Origin: Bacteroidales bacterium
GTDB taxonomy: Bacteria > Bacteroidota > Bacteroidia > Bacteroidales > WCHB1-69
DNA: 64,000 nucleotides
Assembly (NCBI GenBank): GCA_017617445.1
Contig: JAFZWE010000037.1
Coordinates: 1-64,000 of the forward strand
Direction: 5' to 3'
The position numbers were made by a program, and so were the translations under genes. Shown here piece by piece: positions 24,528 to 33,541 of this stretch; the first letter of the stretch is position 1, and every line of letters begins with the position of its first letter. The notes beneath the pieces were generated by a model. The model had not been told where the DNA came from and made no database searches. It saw only the letters and a program-made list of their open reading frames with translations.

Positions 24528-26093
24528 ATGAAAAAAATATGGACACTTTTTATGATGATAGGTATTGCGATGATTTTCGGAGAGATTTCCGCGCAATCGC
24601 TTCAAACGGCCGCGAGCCGCGATGGCTGGAATCCGAATCCGACTTGGGGAATGGAACGGAATGCCACCTGGTTGACCTGGGCTACGGTCATGCCGTCATA
24701 CCACATGCTCGGCTTTAATGACGAAATCCAGTATTATGCCATGCAGCGTTTTACCACCTCCGATTTGGCTCCGTATAACGGTCTGCAATTGACCAAGGTG
24801 AGTTTTCTCCCCTCCACACATTCTGATGAACCAACCATAGCCAGCTATACTATAGTGGTTTATACGGGAGGATATGTCTCTGGGAGTACCTACAGTGCCG
24901 GCTCCTTAGCTCGGTCGCAAGCCCTGGCTTCCAGCTCCCTGGAGATGGGCGAGTGGAACACCATCACCTTGTCTTCCCCGTTGACCATCAACTCCTCACA
25001 GGAACTGTGGATCGGAGTTTATGTCAATGCTACACAAGGTTATGCGATGTCGTATGATGATGCCACCAGCGTGGCCGGCAAAGGAAACATCATGGGCCTT
25101 GATGGCAGCTGGGGCCAGGCCTCCGACTTTTTGAGCTCGGTCTCCATCACCAATTGGAATATTGCCGGTTGTGTTTCCGACGGACTGGAGGACCAGTATA
25201 TCGACCTGAGTGTCCAGTTTATTAACAATGGCTCTTCGCAGACCTCCATCACCCAGCTGACGGTTCCGGCAGGTAGCCCGCTGCGCTCCACCCTTCGCGT
25301 GCGCAACGAGCGCACCTATGCCGCCAACATGGATTATACGGACACCACGTTCCTGACCAGCACGTTGGACGGCCAGCCACTCAGCAGCCACCTGCTCCAC
25401 TCCGATACCCTGCTGGCTGACCACGGAGTGTGGCTGAATGTGAACGACCTGACCCCACAGGAAATCTTTGACTTGGGCTATTGCGGTACTGTGCGCAACT
25501 TCTGCTACCGCGTCACGCCCAACACCGGCTGGCTGGATGCGGACACGACCAATAATGTCTCTTGCGTCTCGGTCAACTTCCAGGATTATGAGCAGTATTT
25601 TCATATTACCGTGTTGAATGATGATGGCACCGTCTCTCCCGACAGTGTCGTGACCGTGCGGCCCGGCGGCATGCAGCGTTTTGTGCTTACCCCGCCCGAT
25701 AGCCTGGTGATTTCCCGTGTTTTGGTGGACGGTGAGGAGGCTACAGAAAATGTCACCTACCTTTTGGGTACAGGCTGGACTTACGTTTTCCGTAACGTGC
25801 AGGCCGACCATACGTTGCAGGTGTTTTACGGGGTGGATACCACTCGCGTGGAAGACTATGCCGACCCCGAGGTCCGCATTTATCCGAATCCGACAAAGGA
25901 TCAGATTTTCTTCCAGAGCCATTCCGCCGTCAGCGATGTCGTGATATATGACCTCTCTGGCAAGGTGGCTTCCTCTTTCAATAGCTGCGAGTTCCAGGGC
26001 ACGCTGCCTGTGTCAAGTTTAAGCCCGGGTATCTATTTTATCCGATTTAATACAGCTAATGGTATCGTAAATCAAAAGTTTATAAAATATTAA
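24528..26093 (+). CDS. T9SS-exported surface protein (type A sorting domain)
   Basis: A 521-residue secreted protein. Signal peptide 1-~23 (cleavage after I-S-A). Residues ~40-235 form a beta-rich domain shared with the next gene (A-M-Q-R-F-T-T-S-D-L-A-P-Y; E-W-N-T-I-T-L-S-S-P-L; S-Q-E-L-W-I-G-V-Y-V). Residues ~365-435 carry one copy of the 'A' module repeated in the neighbour (A-D-H-T-L-Q-V-F-Y). The last ~75 residues are a T9SS type A C-terminal domain (I-Y-P-N-P-T-K ... P-G-I-Y-F-I-R-F ... Q-K-F-I-K), which targets the protein across the outer membrane. The role of the N-terminal domain is unknown. Confidence 0.88.
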   Translation: MKKIWTLFMMIGIAMIFGEISAQSLQTAASRDGWNPNPTWGMERNATWLTWATVMPSYHMLGFNDEIQYYAMQRFTTSDLAPYNGLQLTKVSFLPSTHSDEPTIASYTIVVYTGGYVSGSTYSAGSLARSQALASSSLEMGEWNTITLSSPLTINSSQELWIGVYVNATQGYAMSYDDATSVAGKGNIMGLDGSWGQASDFLSSVSITNWNIAGCVSDGLEDQYIDLSVQFINNGSSQTSITQLTVPAGSPLRSTLRVRNERTYAANMDYTDTTFLTSTLDGQPLSSHLLHSDTLLADHGVWLNVNDLTPQEIFDLGYCGTVRNFCYRVTPNTGWLDADTTNNVSCVSVNFQDYEQYFHITVLNDDGTVSPDSVVTVRPGGMQRFVLTPPDSLVISRVLVDGEEATENVTYLLGTGWTYVFRNVQADHTLQVFYGVDTTRVEDYADPEVRIYPNPTKDQIFFQSHSAVSDVVIYDLSGKVASSFNSCEFQGTLPVSSLSPGIYFIRFNTANGIVNQKFIKY

Positions 26094-26113
26094 TTTTAAT
26101 TTAATTAAGTGAT

Positions 26114-28873
26114 ATGAAGAAAATTTATGCTTTTTTTTGTTTGTGCACACTGCTGTTGTGTGTGCCGTCAGCCATGGGCCAGTTGACCAGCATGTCGCGC
26201 GAAGGAGGCATGACGGAACTTCAAAACGATGTATCCCGCGCTTCGGGATGGCTGACCTGGTTTGATGTGAATACAGCTACCGTGAACGGCATTAACGTGT
26301 CAAGTCCCATGAGTTTGGCTGTGGCACAGCGTTTTACTCCGTCTGATTTGGCTCCATACGATGGTTATACACTGACCCAAGTGCAGTTCTATTTGTGGCA
26401 GCCATCAGGAGAACCTGCCACGACAGGCACTTATACCGTGAAAGTTTATCAGGGTGGCTCCTATACCAGCGGCACAGCCATGTCGCCAGGCGTGGAGGTG
26501 GCTTCTCAAACGGTTTCTTCCCTCACCATGGATTCCTGGAATACCGTCACCCTCTCTTCACCAGTGACCATTGATGCCAGCCAGGAACTTTGGTTCGGTG
26601 TATATATTAACAATGGTACGGGAATTGTGATGTCTTACGATGATGCCTCCAATGTGGTGGGCAAAGGCGCCCTTATCTACGATGTGGATGATGCCGCCTG
26701 GTACGATGTCAATGACTATCCCTATATTGATTTTCAAATCTACAACTGGGGAATGCGAGCCTATGCACTGGATAATTCGGGCGTGACTGTGGATTTGGGT
26801 ACTTTTTTCATCGATAATGGAACCAACCAAAACCGGATCACCTCACTGACTGTGCCTTATGGAAGCAGTTTCAGCCCAGTGACTGTGGCCTACAATTATA
26901 ATTACGGGGCCGCTACCAATAATTTCACGGGAGTGATTACTTATAACCTTACTTTTGATGGCACTTTCATCGGCACCTACGCTACAGGCTCCACTACCAT
27001 TGCCACGGGGTCGGGTGTCTATTTTGATGACATCACTATTTTTACGCCCGCATATATTGAATCCCATAACTATTACGGAACCCACTCGTTCTGCATGGAG
27101 GCTACCGTGCCCAGTCCATACGTGGAAGCAGATGCCACCGACAATACGGGCTGCCTCACTGTCACTTTTGAAGGACCTACCGTCTCTACAGACCATACCA
27201 TCTCGGTGCAAAATACCGACAATTCCGTGTTCCCGTCAGGGAATGTTGTCGTGACGGACGGCAGTTCGGCTACTTTCACAATCACAGTGCCAGACTGCTC
27301 TTCCCTCGGTGATGTGTTGGTGGATGGAGTAAGTGTGATCGGACAGGTGGTGAACACCTCTGCCAATACCTATACCTACACCTTTAACTCGGTTACGGGT
27401 GACCATACATTGCAGGTGGTCTATGTTTCGGGTTCATATACTATCACTTCCTCCACCGATGGCCACGGCACCATCACTCCGGCTTCGGTTTCTGTCAACT
27501 GCGGCGAACAGTGTGTTCTCACCATTACACCGCAAACCGGCTATCATCTTCTGTATGTGACCGACAATACAATGGATGTGACCGCCTCTGTGTCCAACCA
27601 GATTTATACCATCACCAACATCTCCCAGAATCATGTCGTTTATGCGGCTTTTGAACAAGATGATCCTGATTTGCAAACCTTTACCATTAATATTTCTGGA
27701 ACGGGAATTACCCCCAATGGGACGATTACGGTAACGGAGGGAGATTCGCAGACCTTTACCATTACGGAGTCGGATTGCCAGACGCTGACGGACTTGCTTT
27801 TGGATGGCGCCAGCGTTATGGCGGATGTGCAGCCGCAGGGTGACCATGAGTATGAGTACACTCTGGTCAACATTACTGCCAACCATACGTTGCAACCTGT
27901 ATTTGTGACTGACACTTACACCGTTACCTCTTCTACTGATGGCCACGGCACCGTCACTCCTGCCTCTTCTACGGTTAACTGCGGAGACCAGTGCACACTG
28001 ACCATCACACCGCAAACCGGTTATCATCTTCTCTATGTGACCGACAATACCATGGATGTGACCACCTCCGTGGTGAATCAGGTTTATACCATTTCCAATG
28101 TCTCCCAGAATCATGTCGTTTATGCGGCTTTTGAACAGGATAATTCTGATTTGCAAACCTTTACTATTGATATTTCTGGAACGGGAATTTCACCCAATGG
28201 TACGATTACAGTGACGGAAGGCGACTCTCAGACCTTCACTATCACAGAACCGGATTGCCAGACGTTGAGTGACCTGCTTCTGGATGGCGTCAGTGTCATG
28301 GGCAGCGTTCAGTCGTTGGGTAACAATACGTATGAGTACACTCTCAGTAATATTACTGCTAATCATACACTGGAGCCTGTATATGTGATGGTTACATATT
28401 CTATTACAGCTTCTACGGATGGACATGGAACGATTATCCCGGATCAGCTTGAGGCCAATTGTGGCGAGGATCTGACTTTTGCAATTACGCCCAATGCCGG
28501 ATACCGCTTGTTGGCACTCATTGATAATGCCGAGGATGTCACCAGTTTGGTTGTGGGAGATTCCTACACTATGGAGAATGTTAGGGCGGCCCATTTCATT
28601 TATGTCACTTTCGTTTTGGAGAATGGTATCCAGGAGTCAGAGAACCATGGGGTGCGTTTGTTCCCGAATCCTGCTGCAGAACAGCTGAGCATTAGCACGG
28701 ATATTCCGATGCAGCAAGTTGAGGTGATGGATGTGACGGGTAAATGTATCGGAAATTATGATGCATCTGGCAATCAGATGGTTTTGAATGTGTCAGCGCT
28801 GTCCTCAGGTATGTATATGGTTAGAATTGTGACAGGTACGGACGTTGTGGTGAAGAAGTTTTTGAAAAAATAA
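26114..28873 (+). CDS. T9SS-exported repeat protein
   Basis: A 919-residue paralogue of the previous protein. Signal peptide 1-~22, then the same beta-rich N-domain (A-Q-R-F-T-P-S-D-L-A-P-Y; S-W-N-T-V-T-L-S-S-P; S-Q-E-L-W-F-G-V-Y-I). From about residue 360 two ~80-residue modules alternate: A (G-N/T-I-T-V-T-E-G ... N-H-T-L-x-P-V) and B (S-T-D-G-H-G-T-I-x-P ... Y-A-A-F-E-Q), in the order A-B-A-B-A-B. The C-terminus (L-F-P-N-P-A-A ... G-M-Y-M-V-R-I ... K-K-F-L-K-K) is a T9SS type A sorting domain. It starts 20 bases after its paralogue. A surface adhesin-like or stalk role is an inference only. Confidence 0.88.
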   Translation: MKKIYAFFCLCTLLLCVPSAMGQLTSMSREGGMTELQNDVSRASGWLTWFDVNTATVNGINVSSPMSLAVAQRFTPSDLAPYDGYTLTQVQFYLWQPSGEPATTGTYTVKVYQGGSYTSGTAMSPGVEVASQTVSSLTMDSWNTVTLSSPVTIDASQELWFGVYINNGTGIVMSYDDASNVVGKGALIYDVDDAAWYDVNDYPYIDFQIYNWGMRAYALDNSGVTVDLGTFFIDNGTNQNRITSLTVPYGSSFSPVTVAYNYNYGAATNNFTGVITYNLTFDGTFIGTYATGSTTIATGSGVYFDDITIFTPAYIESHNYYGTHSFCMEATVPSPYVEADATDNTGCLTVTFEGPTVSTDHTISVQNTDNSVFPSGNVVVTDGSSATFTITVPDCSSLGDVLVDGVSVIGQVVNTSANTYTYTFNSVTGDHTLQVVYVSGSYTITSSTDGHGTITPASVSVNCGEQCVLTITPQTGYHLLYVTDNTMDVTASVSNQIYTITNISQNHVVYAAFEQDDPDLQTFTINISGTGITPNGTITVTEGDSQTFTITESDCQTLTDLLLDGASVMADVQPQGDHEYEYTLVNITANHTLQPVFVTDTYTVTSSTDGHGTVTPASSTVNCGDQCTLTITPQTGYHLLYVTDNTMDVTTSVVNQVYTISNVSQNHVVYAAFEQDNSDLQTFTIDISGTGISPNGTITVTEGDSQTFTITEPDCQTLSDLLLDGVSVMGSVQSLGNNTYEYTLSNITANHTLEPVYVMVTYSITASTDGHGTIIPDQLEANCGEDLTFAITPNAGYRLLALIDNAEDVTSLVVGDSYTMENVRAAHFIYVTFVLENGIQESENHGVRLFPNPAAEQLSISTDIPMQQVEVMDVTGKCIGNYDASGNQMVLNVSALSSGMYMVRIVTGTDVVVKKFLKK
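27437..28620 (+). repeat. 480-bp tandem repeat within the T9SS cargo gene
   Basis: Units start at 27437, 27917 and 28397 (the third is partial, about 220 bp). The spacing is exactly 480 bases, seen from the S-T-D-G-H-G codons at 27461, 27941 and 28421. Units 1 and 2 are very similar at the DNA level, and an extra half unit (module A) precedes unit 1 at about 27190. Confidence 0.9.
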
Positions 28874-28877
28874 TTTA

Positions 28878-29930
28878 TTGAAAACAAATAAGATAATAGG
28901 ATTTTTCGGCGCGTTGTGTCTGCTTGGCCTTTCATGGGTGGCAGAGGCTCAAAAGATGACCTCTTATCAGAGTGAAAAGGCAGGGGGATATGCTTACTGG
29001 GTATGTACTCCATCTGGTTATGTGAATGGCCGGGCAGACAAGCCCGTGATTGTTTTTCTGCATGGGGCCAGCTCGTGTGGCACTGATTTGTCGAAGGTGC
29101 TCCGTTACGGACCGCTGGATGCAGTGTCGTCAGGTTTGCAGGTGGATGCTGTATTGGTGGCTCCGCAAAATCCCGGAGGGGCGTGGTCTCCATCCAAGAT
29201 CATGGATGTTTTGCGTGCCGTTGAGCGACGCTTTTCTGTGGACACCAACCGGCGTTATGTGCTGGGCATGAGTTTGGGAGGCTATGGAACTGTGGATTTT
29301 GTGGGAACCTATCCCGACAGGATCGCAGCGGGCATGGCATTGTGCGGCGGGGGCAGCTTGAGAAATTACTGTGGCCTTGCCAAAGTCCCCTTCTGGATTC
29401 TGCACGGCACTGATGACAGGGCCGTTGCTGTCAGTGAGTCACAGGCGGTGGTAGCGGCGATGGCGGCCTGCGGTGATACTTCGCGGTTGCGTTGTGACTG
29501 GCTCCCGGGGGTGAACCATGGACAGCTGGGCAAGGCGTTCTATGTGCAGGAAACCTATCAGTGGCTGCTCTCACATTCCCTGTTGGATGCTGGACGACCG
29601 GTGAACCGCGTGGCGACTCTTCCAACGGAAAGCTTTTCCAGCTTGGCTCTTCTTGCGGATAGAAAACAGGAGCCAAGCGCTAATTCCCAGTCGCAAAACA
29701 GCCAGGGGAAAGAAACGTCCCCGGCGGCACAATCCAAACCCCAAGCCAAACCATCGACACCAACCACGGCCAAACCGGCTTCCTCCCCACAGTACTATAC
29801 AGTGCGGAAAGGGGACACTTTGACAGCCATCGCACGCAAGTACCACACTTCTGTGGCCAAATTGTGCAAGTTGAACAAAATCAAGGAGAATGCTGTGCTG
29901 CAAATTGGCCGCAAGTTGCGAGTAAAGTAA
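28878..29930 (+). CDS. Secreted alpha/beta hydrolase fused to a LysM domain
   Basis: A 350-residue protein starting at TTG, 4 bases after the previous stop. The TTG is preferred because only it supplies the signal peptide (M-K-T-N-K-I-I-G-F-F-G-A-L-C-L-L-G, cleavage near A-E-A-Q); the next ATG is inside the mature protein. Residues ~25-235 are an alpha/beta hydrolase of the esterase/PHB-depolymerase type with oxyanion F-L-H-G, nucleophile G-M-S-L-G-G (Ser about 133), an acid in H-G-T-D-D and a His in V-N-H. A Pro/Ser/Gln linker (~260-302) leads to one LysM domain (Y-T-V-R-K-G-D-T-L to the end), so the enzyme probably binds peptidoglycan. Its substrate is unknown. Confidence 0.87.
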   Translation: MKTNKIIGFFGALCLLGLSWVAEAQKMTSYQSEKAGGYAYWVCTPSGYVNGRADKPVIVFLHGASSCGTDLSKVLRYGPLDAVSSGLQVDAVLVAPQNPGGAWSPSKIMDVLRAVERRFSVDTNRRYVLGMSLGGYGTVDFVGTYPDRIAAGMALCGGGSLRNYCGLAKVPFWILHGTDDRAVAVSESQAVVAAMAACGDTSRLRCDWLPGVNHGQLGKAFYVQETYQWLLSHSLLDAGRPVNRVATLPTESFSSLALLADRKQEPSANSQSQNSQGKETSPAAQSKPQAKPSTPTTAKPASSPQYYTVRKGDTLTAIARKYHTSVAKLCKLNKIKENAVLQIGRKLRVK

Positions 29931-29955
29931 AGGACTGTAAGTTTTTAGGACACGT

Positions 29956-30936
29956 TTATAAGGACCTGTTGCGATACCATTGCACATGGTTGCTGCAAAC
30001 TTCCAACTCTCGTTCTGGGGGAAGGTTGAGTTGCGGTGCCCGAGTTCCCGCTCCCCATCGTTGTTCGCCAGTCAGCACGCGGATTTCATCCCATAGGTTA
30101 CTTTTCAAAAAGAGATCCAGGGTTTTACGTCCTCCCTCCACAATGATAGACTCTATCTTGTTGTGGTACAGCTCCTGCATGGCCACGGGCAGTTGGTCTG
30201 ACAACAATGTAAAACCCTCCTCCAATGGTGGTGTGGTGCCGGCATGGCACATGATATAACGTTGTGGACTGGTTCCAGGGTAGAGACGGGTGGTCAGTTG
30301 CGGATGGTCATTGCAGTAGGTGTTGTACCCAACCAGAATGGCCTGCTCTTCGCTTCTCCATTTGTGCACCATCACTTTCAATTCTTCATTGGTAATCCAG
30401 TAGCTTTGGGCAGGGGAGGTGCGGGGAATGTCCATGTAGCCGTCGGCGGTCTGCGCCCATTTTAATATAATGTATGGACGTTGTTTTCTGTGGTAGGTGA
30501 AAAAGCGGCGGTTCAGCTCCTCACACTCATCGGATAGTACGCCGGAGAGTACCTCAATGCCGGCATTCTCCATCTTGGCGATGCCCTGTCCGTTGACTTT
30601 GCTATGTGGATCAAGGGTTCCGATGACAACACGCGGAAACTCCATTTCAATGATCTTGTCGGCACAGGGAGGAGTCTTGCCATAGTGGGAGCAGGGTTCC
30701 AGATTGACATAAAGGGTGGCCTCCCGACACAGAGATGGGTCGTCCATGGAACGGATGGCATTGACTTCTGCGTGGGCTTCGCCATATTGTTGATGGTAAC
30801 CCTCGCCGATAATCCGTCCCTGGTGAACAATGACAGCACCTACCATTGGGTTGGGCTGCACACGCCCCAGTCCCAGTCGTGCCAGTTCCAGGCAACGGCC
30901 CATGTAAAGTTTATCTTGGGAGGAAATGCGGCACAT
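29956..30936 (-). CDS. ribD: Riboflavin biosynthesis deaminase/reductase RibD
   Basis: A 326-residue bifunctional enzyme for steps two and three of riboflavin synthesis. The deaminase domain (1-~145) has the zinc ligands H55-A-E57, C82 and C91 (P-C-S-H-Y-G-K-T-P-P-C). The reductase domain (~150-326) has K-W-A-Q-T-A-D-G near 155 and the I-I-V-E-G-G motif near 270. It follows the debranching enzyme gene by 12 bases on the reverse strand and is probably co-transcribed with it, although the functions are unrelated. No other rib gene is nearby. Confidence 0.95.
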   Translation of the reverse strand: MCRISSQDKLYMGRCLELARLGLGRVQPNPMVGAVIVHQGRIIGEGYHQQYGEAHAEVNAIRSMDDPSLCREATLYVNLEPCSHYGKTPPCADKIIEMEFPRVVIGTLDPHSKVNGQGIAKMENAGIEVLSGVLSDECEELNRRFFTYHRKQRPYIILKWAQTADGYMDIPRTSPAQSYWITNEELKVMVHKWRSEEQAILVGYNTYCNDHPQLTTRLYPGTSPQRYIMCHAGTTPPLEEGFTLLSDQLPVAMQELYHNKIESIIVEGGRKTLDLFLKSNLWDEIRVLTGEQRWGAGTRAPQLNLPPERELEVCSNHVQWYRNRSL

Positions 30937-30948
30937 GGTTGGGAATGA

Positions 30949-32895
30949 CTACATGGTTTTCCCGTTGTCAATCACCCATTTCATATAGAGGAGGGCAGCC
31001 ACGCTCCAAGCTTGGGAAATGCATCCGTTGGGACGGTGCGGGGGCGCTCCGTCAAAAATTTCTCCGATAGTGGAGATGCCATAATCCTTGATGTCGTGCT
31101 CAAAATCGTAGTAAAGTTTCTCCAAGACGGGGAACGCTTTTTTCTGGTGTACGGCCACCATGCCATTGGTGAAGGGGATGAGCAGCCAGGGCCAGCAGGT
31201 CCCTTGGTGGTAAGCAGCATCGCGGGTGGCCTGATCTCCCGCATAGTATCCTTTATAGTCCGGGTCGTTGGGCGACAAGGTCCGCAATCCTTTGTTGGTC
31301 AGCAGCTCCTCTGTGCATTTTTTCAAAATCAACTGCCTGATTTTCTCACTGATGGGACAATAGGGCAGGGCAGTGGCAATGAGCATGTTGGGACGCACTT
31401 GGAAATTCTTGTAGTTTCCATCCACATAATCAGCCAGCCAGCCGTGCTCTTTAGACCAGAAGGTTTCTTTGAAAACATCAGGGAAAGTTTTGATGATCTC
31501 TTTCCATTCATCCACAAAATCAGTGTCCTTGGCAATTTTGGCCATCTCGCTGGCAAAACAGAGGGCGTTGTACCACAGGGCATTGATTTCCACTTGAAAG
31601 CCGGTTCGTGGAGTGACGGGTTTCCCGTTGACGATGGCGTCCATCCAAGTGAGAGCTTTGCCTTCGCAGCCGGCATGGATCAAGCCGCGCTCAGTCATTC
31701 GTATGTTATAGAGTGCACCGTTTTTGTAGGCATTCAGGATGCTTTTCATGGCCGTTCCGTACTCTTGCCAGATGGTCGCCGGCTTCTTGATGAAGTGCGT
31801 GTACTGCTGTAATGTGTGAAAAAACCAGAGCGGGGCGTCCACGGAGTTGTATGCGCTGTGACCGCTTGCCCCGATGTTCGGGAAGAGGCCGTCCTGCAAT
31901 TCCGTCAGCATGGTGTCCATGATCTCCTTGCAGAGTTCCACTTGCCCCAATGCCAATGTGAGGCCGGGAAGAGCGATGAAGGTGTCACGTCCCCAGCGTC
32001 CGAACCACGGGTAGCCCGCAATCACTTCTGTCTTTCCGTTTCTCTTCACAATGAACTGTTCAGCCGCATTTTTGAGACAGTTGAAGTAGGTGCTCCGGTT
32101 GGTGTGACGCTTGATTTCCTCTTCATAAAGCATTTCCAGGGTACTGGGATCAATTTCTTCGGTGCCTAATGTGATGTATAAAGCCTGGTTTTTCAGCTTG
32201 ACATTGATTTTTCCGGGATTAAGCAGGTCTTCAATCCCTTCATAACCACGTTCAATTTCTTCTTCGTATTCAAAATTCTCGTACCAAACGGGATGGTGTT
32301 CATAGTATATCTCCTCTGAACATTGGATATATACAGGCGTGTAGTTGTCGTACAAACAATATTTCACGCCATTTTTACACCAATCATATCCAGTATTGGC
32401 CACGTCATTTTTATGTGTCAACTGGTGAATCTGCCGGAAGGCCAGCAGAGGCTGGAATTGGAAGGATACGGATTCTACATCATCCAGGATGGTATATTTG
32501 ATGATGAGCCGGTCGGCATTGTTGAGGAAAAGAATCTCGCTTTTGAAATTGAACTTTCCGACACGGTAATAATAAGTGGGAAGGGGCTCGGCGACAAACC
32601 GCTGCATGTATTTGTTCCCCTTCGGGTCAATGACTCCTCCTTTGTACTGGTGGATTCCCAGCCGGAATTCCATGTCGTTCATCACCACGCTTTCGTTCAG
32701 ATTGGAGACCAGCACATGCCGTTCTTGGTCAATCTTGTCTTGGGGTACGATAAACAACCCGTGATATTTTCGGGTGTTCAGACGGAGTAGGGTGGTGGTG
32801 GCAAAAGCACCGGTACGACTGCATCTTAAAAGCTCCCTTTTTTTGGAGTAGCTGATGTTGACTAATTTTTCCTTGTCAAATTCAATATAGTTCAT
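30949..32895 (-). CDS. Glycogen debranching enzyme (amylo-alpha-1,6-glucosidase, GH133 type)
   Basis: A 648-residue cytoplasmic enzyme that hydrolyses alpha-1,6 branch points of glycogen. The N-terminal beta-sandwich (1-~250) starts with the conserved R-L-N-T-R-K-Y-H-G-L segment. The C-terminal (alpha/alpha)6 barrel contains Y-P-W-F-G-R-W-G-R-D-T-F near 305 and Y-N-S-V-D-A-P-L-W-F near 358, the catalytic core of bacterial GDEs. It complements the synthase-phosphorylase fusion at 20050 and the GT4 glycosyltransferase at 46051, which lie elsewhere in the window. Own promoter at 32915. Confidence 0.93.
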   Translation of the reverse strand: MNYIEFDKEKLVNISYSKKRELLRCSRTGAFATTTLLRLNTRKYHGLFIVPQDKIDQERHVLVSNLNESVVMNDMEFRLGIHQYKGGVIDPKGNKYMQRFVAEPLPTYYYRVGKFNFKSEILFLNNADRLIIKYTILDDVESVSFQFQPLLAFRQIHQLTHKNDVANTGYDWCKNGVKYCLYDNYTPVYIQCSEEIYYEHHPVWYENFEYEEEIERGYEGIEDLLNPGKINVKLKNQALYITLGTEEIDPSTLEMLYEEEIKRHTNRSTYFNCLKNAAEQFIVKRNGKTEVIAGYPWFGRWGRDTFIALPGLTLALGQVELCKEIMDTMLTELQDGLFPNIGASGHSAYNSVDAPLWFFHTLQQYTHFIKKPATIWQEYGTAMKSILNAYKNGALYNIRMTERGLIHAGCEGKALTWMDAIVNGKPVTPRTGFQVEINALWYNALCFASEMAKIAKDTDFVDEWKEIIKTFPDVFKETFWSKEHGWLADYVDGNYKNFQVRPNMLIATALPYCPISEKIRQLILKKCTEELLTNKGLRTLSPNDPDYKGYYAGDQATRDAAYHQGTCWPWLLIPFTNGMVAVHQKKAFPVLEKLYYDFEHDIKDYGISTIGEIFDGAPPHRPNGCISQAWSVAALLYMKWVIDNGKTM

Positions 32896-32914
32896 GGTTA
32901 TTTTTTCAAGGCCG

Positions 32915-32922
32915 CAAATTTA
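32915..32922 (-). promoter_or_regulatory. -7 element (TAAATTTG) for the debranching enzyme gene
   Basis: Reverse-strand TAAATTTG lies 20 bases upstream of the start at 32895, so the leader is short. Confidence 0.55.
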
Positions 32923-32973
32923 CGCAAATTTCTTCAAAAGCATCCTTCCTTTGTCAAAAAAGCGAAAGACTGT

Positions 32974-33540
32974 CTATAAATCGTCCGCAATGATTTCTCC
33001 TCTGGGGTGTCGGACTGTGTATTTTGTGAATTTCTCATCCGCGTCAAACCCGTCTCCGAGATACACGGTGCCATCGGCACGCGTCTGTCGCACGTTCACG
33101 TCGGAGTAGATACGCCGGTTCCGTTGGTCCCATACAATTTTCTCTGTACGGATGGTATCCCCCTTTTTTAGGTTGGTGATGATGACATTGTGTTGGGCCT
33201 CCATTCTTTGGGTGTGCTCTTCGCTGATGGCATATTGGGCGGTCAGCATGGATTCGGGTTGGCCGGCAATGTCGTAGGAGATGACCTGAATGCCTTCGGG
33301 ACAGTCGGTGAAGGGGGAGTCTCCGGCATATTTGTTGATGAGCGGACTGGTGATTTGGAAACTCAACCGTCCGGAATCGCTGTAGGTCAGTCGGATGTTC
33401 CGGGCAGATTCGTCAGGATATTTCCCGTCATAACAGAGCAGGTTGTCGTGGGAAAACTCCTCATCTTTGCATGCAATAAAAAACACCCCCAGCATGATGA
33501 TGCAGAGGGTGCTTTTTATGATGTGGTTGGGAATGGACAT
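32974..33540 (-). CDS. lptC: LPS export protein LptC-like lipoprotein
   Basis: A 188-residue lipoprotein (lipobox F-I-A-C, Cys about 24). The mature domain has the LptC/YrbK pattern: L-T-Y-S-D-S-G-R-L near 50, then repeated strands with A-Q-Y-A-I-S and the 'D-x-x-N-R-R-I-Y' strand typical of the beta-jellyroll that passes lipopolysaccharide between LptB2FG and LptA. The ATG at 33540 sits directly after the TPR gene stop at 33542; the upstream in-frame ATG at 33579 would overlap that gene and lose the signal peptide. It is the last gene of the envelope run. Confidence 0.83.
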   Translation of the reverse strand: MSIPNHIIKSTLCIIMLGVFFIACKDEEFSHDNLLCYDGKYPDESARNIRLTYSDSGRLSFQITSPLINKYAGDSPFTDCPEGIQVISYDIAGQPESMLTAQYAISEEHTQRMEAQHNVIITNLKKGDTIRTEKIVWDQRNRRIYSDVNVRQTRADGTVYLGDGFDADEKFTKYTVRHPRGEIIADDL

Positions 33541-33541
33541 G

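Noticed and set aside
27437..28620. The repeats as a CRISPR array or mobile element.
   Set aside because: The 480-base units keep the reading frame of a secreted protein, are far too long for CRISPR repeats, and carry no terminal inverted repeats.
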